From Arthrobacter sp. Soil763 (GTDB lineage Bacteria; Actinomycetota; Actinomycetes; Actinomycetales; Micrococcaceae), in the NCBI RefSeq assembly GCF_001428365.1, contig NZ_LMSH01000002.1:620132-684131 (forward strand): 64,000 nucleotides of DNA, given 5' to 3'. This document shows positions 8,323 to 17,023 of the stretch, one piece after another. The translations under genes and the position numbers were made by a program. Numbering within the stretch: position 1 is the stretch's first letter; each line of letters starts with the position of its first letter. The notes under the pieces were generated by a model. That model made no database searches, was not told the DNA's origin, and worked only from the letters and a program-made list of their open reading frames with translations.

Positions 8323-9414
8323 ATGGACGCGATTCCAGCGCCGCGCTTCGACCCGCTCGCCGCCGTCCGGGCCCCCGCGGCGGCGGGATTCGACCTGCTC
8401 CTGACCGGCACGGTGTTCCAGGACATCATCTTCACCGGGTTGCCGCACACGCCGTTGCCCGGGACCGAAATCTGGAGCGAAGGGATGGGCAGCTGCCCCG
8501 GCGGGGTGGCGAACCAGGCCATCGCGGCGGCCCGGCTGGGACTGCGGACCGGTCTCGCCGCCGCGTTCGGCGATGACGGCTACGGCGACTACAACTGGAA
8601 GATCCTGGACCGCCAGGAGCACGTGGACCTGTCGCTCTCGCGCCGGGTCCCCGGCTGGCACTCGCCGGTCACCGTCTCGCTCAGCGTCGAGAAGGACCGG
8701 TCCATGGTGACCCACGGTCACCCGGCGCCGGTCACCTCGACCGAGCTGATCGGCTGCCCGCCGGCCGCGCTCGCTGCCGTCGCGGAACTGGGTGAGGAGC
8801 TCGAGCCGTGGGCCCTTGACGCGCACCGCGCCGGGGTGCGGCTCTTCGGCGACGTCGGATGGGACCCCACCGGGGCGTGGGCGCAGGCCCGGCTGGATAA
8901 CCTGCGGTATTTCCACGCCTTTATGCCCAATCAGCAGGAGGCGATGGCGTTCACCGGCAAGGACAACCCCTGGGCGGCGCTCTACGCGCTCGCGGACCGG
9001 GTCCCGGTGGCGGTGGTGACCCTGGGCCCGCAGGGGGCCATGGCCGTGGACTCCGAGACCGGCGAGGAGGAATGGGTGCCGTCGCTGCCGGTCCAGGCCT
9101 TCGACCCGACCGGGGCGGGGGACTGCTTCGGGGCCGCGTTCATCGTCGGTTGCCTGGCCGGCTGGCCGCTCGGGGACCGGCTGCGCTTCGCGAACCTTTG
9201 CGCCGCCCTGGCCGTGCAGCAGGTCGGCGGGTCCCTCGCGGCGCCGGGCTGGGGCGACCTGGCCGACTGGTGGCAGCGCGCCAACGCCCGGAAGGAACGG
9301 CAGGGCAGCCAGTGGCTTCGGCGGTACCGGTTCCTCGAAGACATCGTGCGCGACGTGCCGCCGGAGGCCCAGCGGCGTGCGACGGCGACCATCGCCCACC
9401 TCTCCGACGCGTAG
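8323..9414 (+). CDS. PfkB-family carbohydrate kinase
   Basis: This 363-residue ribokinase/PfkB-fold sugar or nucleoside kinase has the N-terminal GGVANQAIAAARLG motif (60-73; substrate side) and the C-terminal DPTGAGDCFGAAF motif (261-273), with catalytic base Asp267 and the anion hole. MPNQQEAMAFTG is the usual mid-protein block. The substrate cannot be read from sequence; the divergent GH4 gene suggests a hexose or a phosphorylated-sugar pathway. The C-terminus has an extra roughly 40-residue Arg-rich tail after the core fold. ATG 8323 is preceded by TAGTGT plus 6 nt and no ribosome-binding site, consistent with leaderless translation. Confidence 0.9.
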   Translation: MDAIPAPRFDPLAAVRAPAAAGFDLLLTGTVFQDIIFTGLPHTPLPGTEIWSEGMGSCPGGVANQAIAAARLGLRTGLAAAFGDDGYGDYNWKILDRQEHVDLSLSRRVPGWHSPVTVSLSVEKDRSMVTHGHPAPVTSTELIGCPPAALAAVAELGEELEPWALDAHRAGVRLFGDVGWDPTGAWAQARLDNLRYFHAFMPNQQEAMAFTGKDNPWAALYALADRVPVAVVTLGPQGAMAVDSETGEEEWVPSLPVQAFDPTGAGDCFGAAFIVGCLAGWPLGDRLRFANLCAALAVQQVGGSLAAPGWGDLADWWQRANARKERQGSQWLRRYRFLEDIVRDVPPEAQRRATATIAHLSDA

Positions 9415-9449
9415 CCGTGCCTGCGATGGGTGCGGGCGCGGCTGGTGAG

Positions 9450-9667
9450 GGCGCGGGTGGGCCCGCGGGCTGACGAACATGTCCCGTGGCGCGGCTGCGG
9501 AGAGGGCATGATCCGTTATGCCCAGCCGCGGCTGCGACGGATGGGCATATCCGTCCGGGTGGGCTGCGGGTGGGACCGGCGGCCTGACGGACATGTCCCG
9601 TGGCTGGGCCGGGGAACGGGCATGATCCGTTATGCCCAGCCGCAGTTGCCGAGAATGGGCATGTCCG
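9450..9667. repeat. Two tandem copies (114-bp period) of an 83-bp palindromic element
   Basis: Almost the whole 314-bp gap between the kinase and alr is repeat. Copy 1 is 9471-9553 and copy 2 is 9585-9667. Each starts TGACG(G/A)ACATGTCCCGTGGC, has an inner inverted repeat GGGCATGATCCGTTATGCCC, and ends ATGGGCAT(G/A)TCCG, so outer and inner arms can pair. The flanking GC-rich 31 bp is also repeated, giving the 114-bp period. A run of nine G follows at 9672-9680. Reading frames across this block only reflect the repeat and do not look like genes. Confidence 0.88.
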
Positions 9668-9716
9668 CCGGAGGGGGGGGGCGGGCCTCAAATTCAGTGC
9701 GCCCGCCAGCCACCCG

Positions 9717-9728
9717 TAGAATCGTTGG
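9717..9728 (+). promoter_or_regulatory. Putative -10 box for leaderless alr transcript
   Basis: TAGAAT at 9717-9722 lies 6 nt before the GTG start of alr at 9729, and no Shine-Dalgarno sequence is present. The spacing places the transcription start at the start codon. No convincing -35 box is visible. Confidence 0.55.
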
Positions 9729-10952
9729 GTGATATACCCAGCAGCAACAGGTGATTTCCGGCCGGTGGCGGAAGTCCGACCGGACCACGTCGAGGAGCGC
9801 TCGGCCATCATTGACCTTGAGGCGATCCGGCACAACGTCCGGCACCTGGCCAAGGTGGCGTCGCCGGCCAAGGTCATGGCGGTGGTCAAGGCCGACGCGT
9901 ACGGCCACGGCGCCGTGCCCGTCGCCCGGGCCGCGCTCAGCGCCGGCGCCAGCTGGCTGGGCGTCGCCCACATCTCGGAAGCCCTGGCCCTGCGCGCCGC
10001 CGGCATTGACGCGCCGCTGCTGGCCTGGCTCCACACCCCCGAGAGCAACTTCGCCGCCGCCGTCGCCGCCGGAATCGACATCGGCTGCTCCGGCTGGGAG
10101 CTGGGCCGGATCGTGGCCGCCGCCCGCGAACAGGAGCGCCCGGCCCGGATCCACCTGAAGGTCGACACCGGCCTCGGCCGCAACGGCGCCACCCTCGAAT
10201 CGTGGGACACCCTGCTCGGCGAGGCCATGGACTACCAGGACCAGGGCCTGCTGCGCGTCGTCGGGATCTTCTCCCACCTGGCCGTCGCCGACGAGCCCCA
10301 CCGGCCGGAAACGGACCAGCAGCTCGAAGCCTTCCGCGACGTCCTGGCCATGGCGCAGGACGCCGGCGTCGACCCCGAGGTCCGGCACCTCGCCAACACC
10401 CCGGCGACGCTGTCCCGGCCGGATACGCACTTCGACCTGGTCCGGGTCGGCCTCGGCATCTACGGACTCTCGCCCTTCGAGGAACAGCGCGCCGCCGAGG
10501 TCGGCCTGCGCCCGGCGATGACGGTGCGCGCCGTCGTCTCGAACTGCAAGGACGTGCCGGCCGGGCAGGGCGTGTCCTACGGACTCAATTACCGCACCGC
10601 CCAAAGCAGCACCCTCGGGCTGGTTCCGCTCGGCTACGCCGACGGCGTGCCCCGGGTCGCCACCGGCGGCCCGGTCCGGGTGGACGGCGTGGACTACCCC
10701 GTGGTGGGGCGCATCGCGATGGACCAGATGGTGATCGACCTCGGCCCGCTGCACGTTTCCGACGGCGGACGCAGCCTGCTGGGCGCCGAAGCGGTGCTGT
10801 TCGGCGACGGCGCCGACGGCGGCCCCACCGCCGAGGACTGGGCCCGCGCGGCCGGCACCAACAACTACGAGATCGTCACGCGGATCAGCCCCCGGGTTCC
10901 GCGCCGCTACATCAACGAGGAACCGGCATCCGACGGCGGGGCTGCGCAGTGA
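9729..10952 (+). CDS. alr: Alanine racemase
   Basis: This PLP-dependent enzyme interconverts L- and D-alanine for peptidoglycan. The 407-residue protein has the PLP-lysine motif AVVKADAYGHG with Lys54, the second catalytic residue Tyr284 in GVSYGLNYRT, and the family blocks HLKVDTGLGRNG and NTPATL. Length is slightly above the usual 360-390 because of an N-terminal lead of about 20 residues. GTG 9729 is favoured by the TAGAAT box 6 nt upstream; a downstream GTG could shorten the lead. It heads a compact run with tsaE, overlapping the latter by 4 bp (GTGA). Linkage of alr to t6A genes is common in actinobacteria. Confidence 0.96.
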   Translation: MIYPAATGDFRPVAEVRPDHVEERSAIIDLEAIRHNVRHLAKVASPAKVMAVVKADAYGHGAVPVARAALSAGASWLGVAHISEALALRAAGIDAPLLAWLHTPESNFAAAVAAGIDIGCSGWELGRIVAAAREQERPARIHLKVDTGLGRNGATLESWDTLLGEAMDYQDQGLLRVVGIFSHLAVADEPHRPETDQQLEAFRDVLAMAQDAGVDPEVRHLANTPATLSRPDTHFDLVRVGLGIYGLSPFEEQRAAEVGLRPAMTVRAVVSNCKDVPAGQGVSYGLNYRTAQSSTLGLVPLGYADGVPRVATGGPVRVDGVDYPVVGRIAMDQMVIDLGPLHVSDGGRSLLGAEAVLFGDGADGGPTAEDWARAAGTNNYEIVTRISPRVPRRYINEEPASDGGAAQ

Positions 10953-11584
10953 GCGCTCCAGTGTGGGAGCGGACCCTCGACGTCGGGACCGCGGAGCAGA
11001 CGCACGCGCTCGGGGCGGCACTGGGCGCCGAACTGGAAGCCGGCGACCTGCTGGTCCTCAGCGGCGAGCTGGGCGCCGGGAAGACGACGTTCACCCAGGG
11101 GCTCGGCGAGGGCCTGGGTGTCCGTCCCGGAATCATCTCGCCCACCTTCGTGCTGGTCCGGATCCACCCCAACCTCCCCGACGGCCCCCGCCCCGGCGGC
11201 CCGGACCTGGTCCACGTGGATGCGTACCGGTTGGGCTCGGCCGCCGAGATCGACGACATCGACCTGGAAAACACCATGGACACCTCCGTGACGGTGGTGG
11301 AGTGGGGCCGCGACCGGGTGGAACACCTGAGCGAGAGCCGGCTTGAGATTGAGCTGCACCGCCGGCTCGGCGGCGCCGCGCCGCAGCCCGCCGAGGCGCC
11401 CGCAACCTCGCAGCCCGCCGCGCATCCCGCCGAGGCGTCCGAACCGGCCGGGCTGGACTTCGATACCGACGACGCCGACGAGCCCCGGACCGTGGTCTTC
11501 CGCGGCTTCGGCCCGCGCTGGACGGCCCCGCCGGCCGCCCTGGCCGGTTTCACCGCCGCTGCCACCACCCCGGAAACGGACTGA
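10949..11584 (+). CDS. tsaE: tRNA t6A biosynthesis ATPase TsaE, with C-terminal extension
   Basis: TsaE is the ATPase that supports the TsaB-TsaD complex in adding threonylcarbamoyl to A37 of ANN-decoding tRNAs. The Walker A motif SGELGAGKTTF includes Lys45, and the conserved HVDAYRL and VTVVEWG blocks follow. The gene starts at GTG 10949, overlapping the alr stop by 4 bp, and ends 2 bp before tsaB. At 211 residues it is longer than the usual 150-170. The extra approximately 65 residues after the core are rich in Ala, Pro and Glu (PAEAPATSQPAAHPAEASEP) and look unstructured, then end in a short VVFRGFGPRW-type segment that may be the displaced last strand. tsaB, rimI and tsaD follow without gaps. 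Confidence 0.94.
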   Translation: MSAPVWERTLDVGTAEQTHALGAALGAELEAGDLLVLSGELGAGKTTFTQGLGEGLGVRPGIISPTFVLVRIHPNLPDGPRPGGPDLVHVDAYRLGSAAEIDDIDLENTMDTSVTVVEWGRDRVEHLSESRLEIELHRRLGGAAPQPAEAPATSQPAAHPAEASEPAGLDFDTDDADEPRTVVFRGFGPRWTAPPAALAGFTAAATTPETD

Positions 11585-11586
11585 AG

Positions 11587-12258
11587 ATGCTGATCCTTGC
11601 CATCGATACCTCCGCCGTGGCCAGTGCCGCCCTGGTCTCCGACGATTCGCTGGAATCCGTCGTCGGCAGCTTCGCCACCGCGGACACCCGCAGCCACGCC
11701 GAGGTGCTGGCACCCGGCATTGAGCAGCTGCTCTCCGGCGCGGGCCTTCGCGGCGCCGACGTCGACGCGATCGTCACCGGTGTGGGTCCGGGCCCGTTCA
11801 CCGGGCTGCGGTCCGGCATCGTCACCGCGCGCAGCCTGGCTTTCGTCTGGCAGAAGCCGCTCTACGGGCTCATGAGCCTGGACGCGATCGCCCTGGAGGT
11901 GGCCGAGTCCACCGAGGCCGCGGCCGAGTTCATCGTGGCCACCGACGCGCGGCGCAAGGAAGTCTACTGGGCCCGGTACGCCCTGACCGCAGGCCAGCTG
12001 CCGCAACTGGTGGACGGCCCGCACGTCGGCTTCGCCGCCGGGCTGCCGCACCTTCCCGTCTATGGGGCCGGCGCCGGGCTCTACCCGGATGACGTGCGGG
12101 CCGTGCCCGAATTCGCCTCGCGCCAGCCCGAGGCCGTGTCGCTCGGCCAGTTCGCGCTCGCCCGCCTCGCCGCGGGGGAGCAACTGCTGGACAGCACCCC
12201 GCTGTACCTGCGCGAGTCCGACGCGCAGGTGCCCGGGCCGCGGAAGCGCGCCCTGTGA
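11587..12258 (+). CDS. tsaB: tRNA t6A biosynthesis protein TsaB
   Basis: TsaB is the ASKHA-fold partner of TsaD in the threonylcarbamoyl-adenosine (t6A37) complex; it binds TsaD and TsaE but does not catalyse the transfer itself. The 223-residue protein begins MLILAIDTSAVASAAL, the phosphate-1-like loop, and contains VGPGPFTGLRSGI and ATDARRKEVYWARY, all typical of TsaB. The start ATG lies 2 bp after the tsaE stop, and its stop overlaps the rimI start. Length is normal. Co-transcription with alr, tsaE, rimI and tsaD is very likely. Confidence 0.94.
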   Translation: MLILAIDTSAVASAALVSDDSLESVVGSFATADTRSHAEVLAPGIEQLLSGAGLRGADVDAIVTGVGPGPFTGLRSGIVTARSLAFVWQKPLYGLMSLDAIALEVAESTEAAAEFIVATDARRKEVYWARYALTAGQLPQLVDGPHVGFAAGLPHLPVYGAGAGLYPDDVRAVPEFASRQPEAVSLGQFALARLAAGEQLLDSTPLYLRESDAQVPGPRKRAL

Positions 12259-12779
12259 ACGCCCCCGGAACTCCGGGACCGACGCCGGACGCCGCGCCGG
12301 CCGGCGTCGTCCTCCGGGACATGGTGCCCACGGATGTGCCCGCGGTGCACGAACTGGAGCGCCGCTTGTTCCCGGTGGACGCCTGGCCGTTGCAAATGTT
12401 CGTTGACGAACTGGCCCAGACGGAGACCCGCCGCTACCTCGTCGCGGAGTCCGGCGGCACGATCATCGGCTACGCCGGGCTGATGTGCATCGAACCCATC
12501 GCTGACGTCCAGACCATCGCCGTCGTCCCCGAAGAGGAAGGCCGCGGCATCGGCTCGGCCCTGCTGACCGAGCTCATCCGGGAAAGCCGCCGCCGGCACG
12601 CGGCCGACGTGTTGCTGGAGGTCCGCGCGGACAACCCGCGCGCCCAGCAGCTGTACCGGCGCTTCGGCTTCGAACAGATCCACGTCCGGCCCCGCTACTA
12701 CCGCGACGGCGTGGACGCGCTGATCATGCGGCTGGTGCTCGGCGCGCCGGAAGACCCACAGGAAGCAGGCCGTCCATGA
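12255..12779 (+). CDS. rimI: Ribosomal protein alanine N-acetyltransferase RimI-like
   Basis: This GNAT acetyltransferase sits between tsaB and tsaD, the usual position of rimI. RimI acetylates the N-terminal alanine of ribosomal protein S18 in E. coli; substrates may be broader in actinobacteria. The 174-residue protein has the acetyl-CoA loop [15 protein letters not shown] (about 92-106) and the C-terminal [18 protein letters not shown] block, then RPRYYRDG. The start is GTG 12255, overlapping the tsaB stop by 4 bp, and the stop overlaps tsaD by 4 bp. The first 20 residues are Pro/Ala-rich. Confidence 0.9.
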   Translation: MNAPGTPGPTPDAAPAGVVLRDMVPTDVPAVHELERRLFPVDAWPLQMFVDELAQTETRRYLVAESGGTIIGYAGLMCIEPIADVQTIAVVPEEEGRGIGSALLTELIRESRRRHAADVLLEVRADNPRAQQLYRRFGFEQIHVRPRYYRDGVDALIMRLVLGAPEDPQEAGRP

Positions 12780-13900
12780 ACCGCCCCGAGCGTAACGCCC
12801 CGCTGGTGCTGGGCATCGAATCCTCCTGCGACGAGACCGGCGTCGGCGTCGTCCGCGGCACCCGGCTGCTGGCCAACACCGTCTCCTCGTCCATGGACGA
12901 GCACGTCCGCTTCGGCGGCGTCATCCCCGAAATCGCCTCCCGGGCGCACCTGGACGCGTTCGTCCCCACCCTCCGGGAGGCGGTCGCCGCGGCGGACGTG
13001 ACGCTCGACGAGGTCGACGCCATCGCGGTAACCTCTGGCCCGGGCCTCGCCGGGGCGCTGATGGTGGGGGTCTGCGCGGCCAAGGCGCTCGCGGTCGCCA
13101 CCGGGAAGCCGCTGTACGCGATCAACCACCTCGTGGCGCACGTCGGCGTCGGGCTGCTCGAGCCGGCCGACGGCGCCACCGGCGCCGCGGCCGGAGTCCC
13201 GGGCGGGCTGGCCGGCAGCCTGCCGGAGAACCTCGGCGCGCTCCTGGTCTCCGGCGGCCACACCGAGATCCTGCGGATCCGGAGCATCACCGACGACGTC
13301 GAACTGCTCGGCTCCACGATCGACGACGCCGCGGGCGAGGCCTACGACAAGGTGGCCCGGCTGCTGGGCCTGGGCTACCCGGGCGGCCCGGCCATCGACA
13401 AACTGGCCCGCACCGGTAACGCCAAGTCGATCCGGTTCCCGCGCGGCCTGACCCAGCCCAAGTACATGGGCACGGCGGAGGAGCCCGGCCCGCACCGCTA
13501 CGACTGGTCCTTCAGCGGGCTGAAGACCGCCGTGGCGCGCTGCGTCGAACAGTTCGAGGCCCGCGGCGAGGAGGTCCCGGTGGCGGACATCGCGGCGGCG
13601 TTCCAGGAGGCCGTGGTGGACGTGATCACCGCCAAGGCGGTGCTCGCCTGCCGCGAAAACGGCATTACCGAGCTGCTGCTCGGCGGGGGAGTGGCGGCGA
13701 ACTCGCGGCTGCGCCAGCTCACCGAACAGCGCTGCAGCGCGGCCGGGATCCGGCTGACCGTGCCGCCGCTGTCGCTCTGCACGGACAACGGCGCCATGGT
13801 GGCGGCGCTCGGCGCGCAGCTGGTGATGTCCGGGACGGCGCCGAGCGGGATCGGCTTCGCGCCGGATTCCTCGATGCCCGTCACCGTCGTCAGCGCGTAG
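12776..13900 (+). CDS. tsaD: tRNA N6-threonylcarbamoyladenosine transferase TsaD
   Basis: TsaD transfers the threonylcarbamoyl group from its AMP carrier to A37 of tRNA. The 374-residue protein begins with the ASKHA motif [14 protein letters not shown] (13-26), has the metal-ligand motif HLVAH (His118, His122), [22 protein letters not shown], and the ATP-site motif [12 protein letters not shown] Gly/Ala-rich insertion lies near residues 128-150. Start ATG 12776 overlaps the rimI stop. It is the last gene of the operon; a loose GC-rich inverted repeat follows. Confidence 0.96.
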   Translation: MNRPERNAPLVLGIESSCDETGVGVVRGTRLLANTVSSSMDEHVRFGGVIPEIASRAHLDAFVPTLREAVAAADVTLDEVDAIAVTSGPGLAGALMVGVCAAKALAVATGKPLYAINHLVAHVGVGLLEPADGATGAAAGVPGGLAGSLPENLGALLVSGGHTEILRIRSITDDVELLGSTIDDAAGEAYDKVARLLGLGYPGGPAIDKLARTGNAKSIRFPRGLTQPKYMGTAEEPGPHRYDWSFSGLKTAVARCVEQFEARGEEVPVADIAAAFQEAVVDVITAKAVLACRENGITELLLGGGVAANSRLRQLTEQRCSAAGIRLTVPPLSLCTDNGAMVAALGAQLVMSGTAPSGIGFAPDSSMPVTVVSA

Positions 13901-13992
13901 CCGCCGAGCCCGGGAGGCCGGCCGCGGGACGTTGCCTTCGCGGATGGCGACTCCGGGGATGCCGGGCTCCCGGGAGGGCGCGACCCGTGGGG

Positions 13993-15144
13993 CTAGGCCT
14001 CGGGCCCGGTGCGCATTTGGTCGACCAGGTCCAGGACGACGGCGCGCAGGTCCCCGCCGTGCTCGGCGGCGACCCGGCGCTGCCGCTGGTAGCCGGCGCC
14101 GCGGTCGATGATCTTTCCGACGTCGGCCAGCTCGGCGCTGCAGCCGAGCTTCGCGGCGACCGGCTCAAGGCGCTTCAGGGTCTCGCGCAGGTGGTCGGTG
14201 ACGAGCTGCTCGTTGCCCTCGGCGTCGAGGATGATGATCGCGTCCAGGCCGTAGCGGGCCGCACGCCACTTGTTCTCCTGCACGTGCCACGGCGGCATGG
14301 TCGGAATGGTGCCGCCGTTGTCCAGGATGGTGGAGAACTCGTCCACCAAACACTGGGTGAGTGCCGCGATGGCGCCGACTTCCTCCAGCGTGGCCAGGCC
14401 GTCGCAAATCCGCATCTCGATCGTGCCGAGGTTGGGCACCGGGCGGATGTCCCAGCGGATCTCCGAGAGGGTATCGATCACCCCGGTGGTGAACATGTCC
14501 TGGACATAGGCCTCGTATTCCTCCCAGCTGCCGAACTGGAACGGCAGGCCCGCCGTCGGCAGCTGCTGGAACATCAGGGCCCGCTGCGAGGCGTAGCCGG
14601 TGTCCTCGCCGCCCCAGAACGGGCTGGACGCCGAGAGGGCCTGGAAGTGCGGGAAGTAGTTGACCAGGCCGTCGAGCACCGGCAGGACCTTGTCCCGGCT
14701 GTCCAGGCCGACGTGGACGTGGACGCCGTAGATCACCATCTGGCGGCCCCACCACTGCGTGCGGTCGATCAGCTTGGCGTAGCGCTCCTTGTCCGTCACC
14801 GTCTGGAGCTGCGGCGGGCTGAACGGGTGGCTGCCGGCACAGAAGACCTCCACGCCCATCGGATCGGTGACCTCGCGGACCGCGGCCAGCGAGCTGCTCA
14901 GGTCCGCTTTCGCTTCGGCCACCGTGGTGCAGATCCCGGTGACGAGCTCCACGGTGTTGAGCAGCAGCTCCTGTTTGATGTGCGGATGCTCGTCGTCCTC
15001 GTTCAATTCGGGGTGCCGGGCGGCGACGCCGCGGAGCACCTCGCTGGCCACCGAGGCCAGCTCGCCGGTTTCGGCGTTGACCAGCGCGAGTTCCCATTCC
15101 ACACCAAGAGTTGATTGCCTGGATGAAGCGAAATCAATCTTCAT
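13993..15144 (-). CDS. YbdK-type carboxylate-amine ligase (GCS2 family)
   Basis: This 383-residue ATP-dependent carboxylate-amine ligase belongs to the GCS2/YbdK group, which has weak glutamate-cysteine ligase activity in some members. Motifs seen are LGVEWELALVN near residue 13, GAHPF-like CAGSHPFSPP, YGVHVHVGLDSRDKVLP, FQALSASSPFWGGEDTGYAS, and GTIEMRICDG. The true role in a mycothiol-producing actinobacterium is uncertain, since these bacteria do not normally make glutathione. It stands alone between convergent tsaD and divergent nagZ. The C-terminus, QRQRRVAAEHGGDLRAVV, is typical of the family. Confidence 0.88.
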   Translation of the reverse strand: MKIDFASSRQSTLGVEWELALVNAETGELASVASEVLRGVAARHPELNEDDEHPHIKQELLLNTVELVTGICTTVAEAKADLSSSLAAVREVTDPMGVEVFCAGSHPFSPPQLQTVTDKERYAKLIDRTQWWGRQMVIYGVHVHVGLDSRDKVLPVLDGLVNYFPHFQALSASSPFWGGEDTGYASQRALMFQQLPTAGLPFQFGSWEEYEAYVQDMFTTGVIDTLSEIRWDIRPVPNLGTIEMRICDGLATLEEVGAIAALTQCLVDEFSTILDNGGTIPTMPPWHVQENKWRAARYGLDAIIILDAEGNEQLVTDHLRETLKRLEPVAAKLGCSAELADVGKIIDRGAGYQRQRRVAAEHGGDLRAVVLDLVDQMRTGPEA

Positions 15145-15275
15145 GTGGTCCCTTCACGGTGTCGTTGCCAGCCTGCGCCGGCCGGTCATGTCGCCCGGAC
15201 GGCCCGCCCGCGGACGCGGCGGGCTACGGCAAGGCAGCGGTGTTGCAAGTCTAGTGCAGGGGTAGCATCGAGCTG

Positions 15276-16970
15276 GTGGCGAAGTTACAGCTGATACGTG
15301 AGAGTCTTCACAGTCGACGCCGGCCGACGGCGGTCCTCGCCGTCCTGGCAGCACTTGCCGTGGGCGTCGCGGGCTGCGCCGGCCCGCCGGACCCCGACCC
15401 CGGAGCTGCAGCCGGCGGTGCGCCGCCGAGCCCCGCCCCGGCCCCGCAGTCGTCCGGCGGGGGCCCGGGGGCCCGGCCGCTGGGGTGGGGCCCGGACCGA
15501 GCCGATGCCGATGCCGCGGCGCGTGCGGTCCGGAGTATGAGCCTGGCGGAGAAAGCGGGACAGGTCCTGCTGCCGTCTTTTCCCGGGCTGGACCACGAGG
15601 CGCACGCCCGGACCATCGAGCGGCTGCACCTGGCCGGAGCGATCATCATGCCGGACAACGTCCCCGGAACCCCGGGTGGGCAGGTGGACACCGCCGCCCT
15701 GCACGCCGTCACCCGGCGCCTGCACCAGGCCGCCCGCGCCGACGGCCGAGGCTGGCCCGGGATGGTCGGCGTCGACCAGGAAGGCGGCCTGGTCGCCCGG
15801 CTGCGTGCGCCGCTAACCGAGTGGCCTGCCCCGATGAGCTACGGGGCCGCCGGCAGCCGTCCCCTGGCGACGGACGCGGGTAGGGCGCTCTCCGCGGAAC
15901 TGACCGGCCTCGGCTTCAACGTCGACTTTGCCCCGTCCGCGGATGTCACCATGGGCCCGGCCGACCCGACCATCGGTGCGCGGTCCTTCTCCGGCAACGC
16001 CGACACCGCCGCCACCGTCGGCATCGCCTTCTCGAAGGGCATGCTCGGCGCCGGCGTCCTGCCGGCGGCCAAACACTTCCCCGGCCACGGATCGGTGTCG
16101 ACCGATTCACACCGGGCGCTGCCGGTCCAGCCCGCCAGTCTTCGGGAGCTGCGCGCCAAGGACCTGAAGCCGTTCCAGGCGGCCGTCGACGCGGGGCTCC
16201 CGATGGTCATGACCGGCCACATCGCCGTGCCCGCCCTGGAACCTGGGGTGCCCGCCTCCGTGTCCAAGGCCTCCTACCGGGAACTGCGCCGGATGGGGTT
16301 CAAAGGGGTCGCGGTGACCGACGCGCTCAACATGGGCGCCATAGCGCAGCAGTACCCGCGGGACGCTGCCGCCCCGCTGGCCCTGGCTGCCGGGGCCGAC
16401 CTGCTGCTGATGCCGGCCTCGGCGGAGACGGCGCACGCGGCGATCGTCAACGCCGTGCGGAACGGGTCCCTGCCCGAGGCCCGGTTGGACGAGGCAGCCA
16501 CGCGGGTGGCCGCCATGCAGCTCTGGCGCGGCCGCAGCCATCCGCCGCGCGGCGCGGCGCCCGGCAACGGTTCGGCGCTGTCCCGGAAAGTCTCGCAGCA
16601 GGCGATCACCGTGCTTGCCGGCCCCTGCCGCGGACCGCTAGTTCCGGCCAGCGTCCGGGTGGGCGGCGGCACCGCCCAGGACCGTGCCCGTTTCACCGCG
16701 GCCGCCCGCCGGGCCGGGGTCGCCCTGGGCGCCGGTCCGCTCGTGACCCTGATCGGCTACCGCGGCGCCCCGGCGGCCGGGGACGTGGCCGTCGCCCTTG
16801 ACGCGCCCTGGCCGCTGGAGAAGTCCGCTGCCCGGACCAAGGTGGCCCTCTACGGCCGCAGCCAGGAGGCTTTTGACGCCCTGCTGGCCGTCCTGGCGGG
16901 CAAGGCGACGGCCCCAGGAAAGCTGCCGGTCGCCGTCGGACGCCACGCGCCGGGGTCCGGCTGCCGCTGA
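15276..16970 (+). CDS. GH3 beta-N-acetylhexosaminidase-like lipoprotein (NagZ type)
   Basis: This 564-residue GH3 enzyme is predicted to be lipid-anchored: basic start, hydrophobic core and lipobox VAGC with Cys34, then a Pro/Ala/Gly-rich linker to about residue 75. The catalytic domain shows VGVDQEGGLVAR, the NagZ-type acid/base dyad segment KHFPGHGSVSTDSH, and the nucleophile strand VAVTDALNMGAI. NagZ-type enzymes remove GlcNAc from muropeptides or chitobiose; which of these applies is not visible. The last 140 residues form a second, less conserved domain with a Rossmann-like look. GTG 15276 follows TAGCAT by 7 nt, fitting a leaderless start. No catalytic residue appears to be missing. Confidence 0.88.
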   Translation: MAKLQLIRESLHSRRRPTAVLAVLAALAVGVAGCAGPPDPDPGAAAGGAPPSPAPAPQSSGGGPGARPLGWGPDRADADAAARAVRSMSLAEKAGQVLLPSFPGLDHEAHARTIERLHLAGAIIMPDNVPGTPGGQVDTAALHAVTRRLHQAARADGRGWPGMVGVDQEGGLVARLRAPLTEWPAPMSYGAAGSRPLATDAGRALSAELTGLGFNVDFAPSADVTMGPADPTIGARSFSGNADTAATVGIAFSKGMLGAGVLPAAKHFPGHGSVSTDSHRALPVQPASLRELRAKDLKPFQAAVDAGLPMVMTGHIAVPALEPGVPASVSKASYRELRRMGFKGVAVTDALNMGAIAQQYPRDAAAPLALAAGADLLLMPASAETAHAAIVNAVRNGSLPEARLDEAATRVAAMQLWRGRSHPPRGAAPGNGSALSRKVSQQAITVLAGPCRGPLVPASVRVGGGTAQDRARFTAAARRAGVALGAGPLVTLIGYRGAPAAGDVAVALDAPWPLEKSAARTKVALYGRSQEAFDALLAVLAGKATAPGKLPVAVGRHAPGSGCR

Positions 16971-17023
16971 CGGCGGACCGGTCCCGCGTCGTCACGGCCG
17001 CCGGGGTGCCGTTTAATGGTCCT

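Noticed and set aside
9430..9732. 100-residue frame across the repeat block before alr
   Set aside because: Its repeated peptide comes directly from the two DNA repeat copies; no ribosome-binding site and no family.
13906..13969. Possible terminator after tsaD (GAGCCCGG ... CCGGGCTC)
   Set aside because: The arms are only 8 bp and the loop is about 48 nt with no T-run, so support is too weak.
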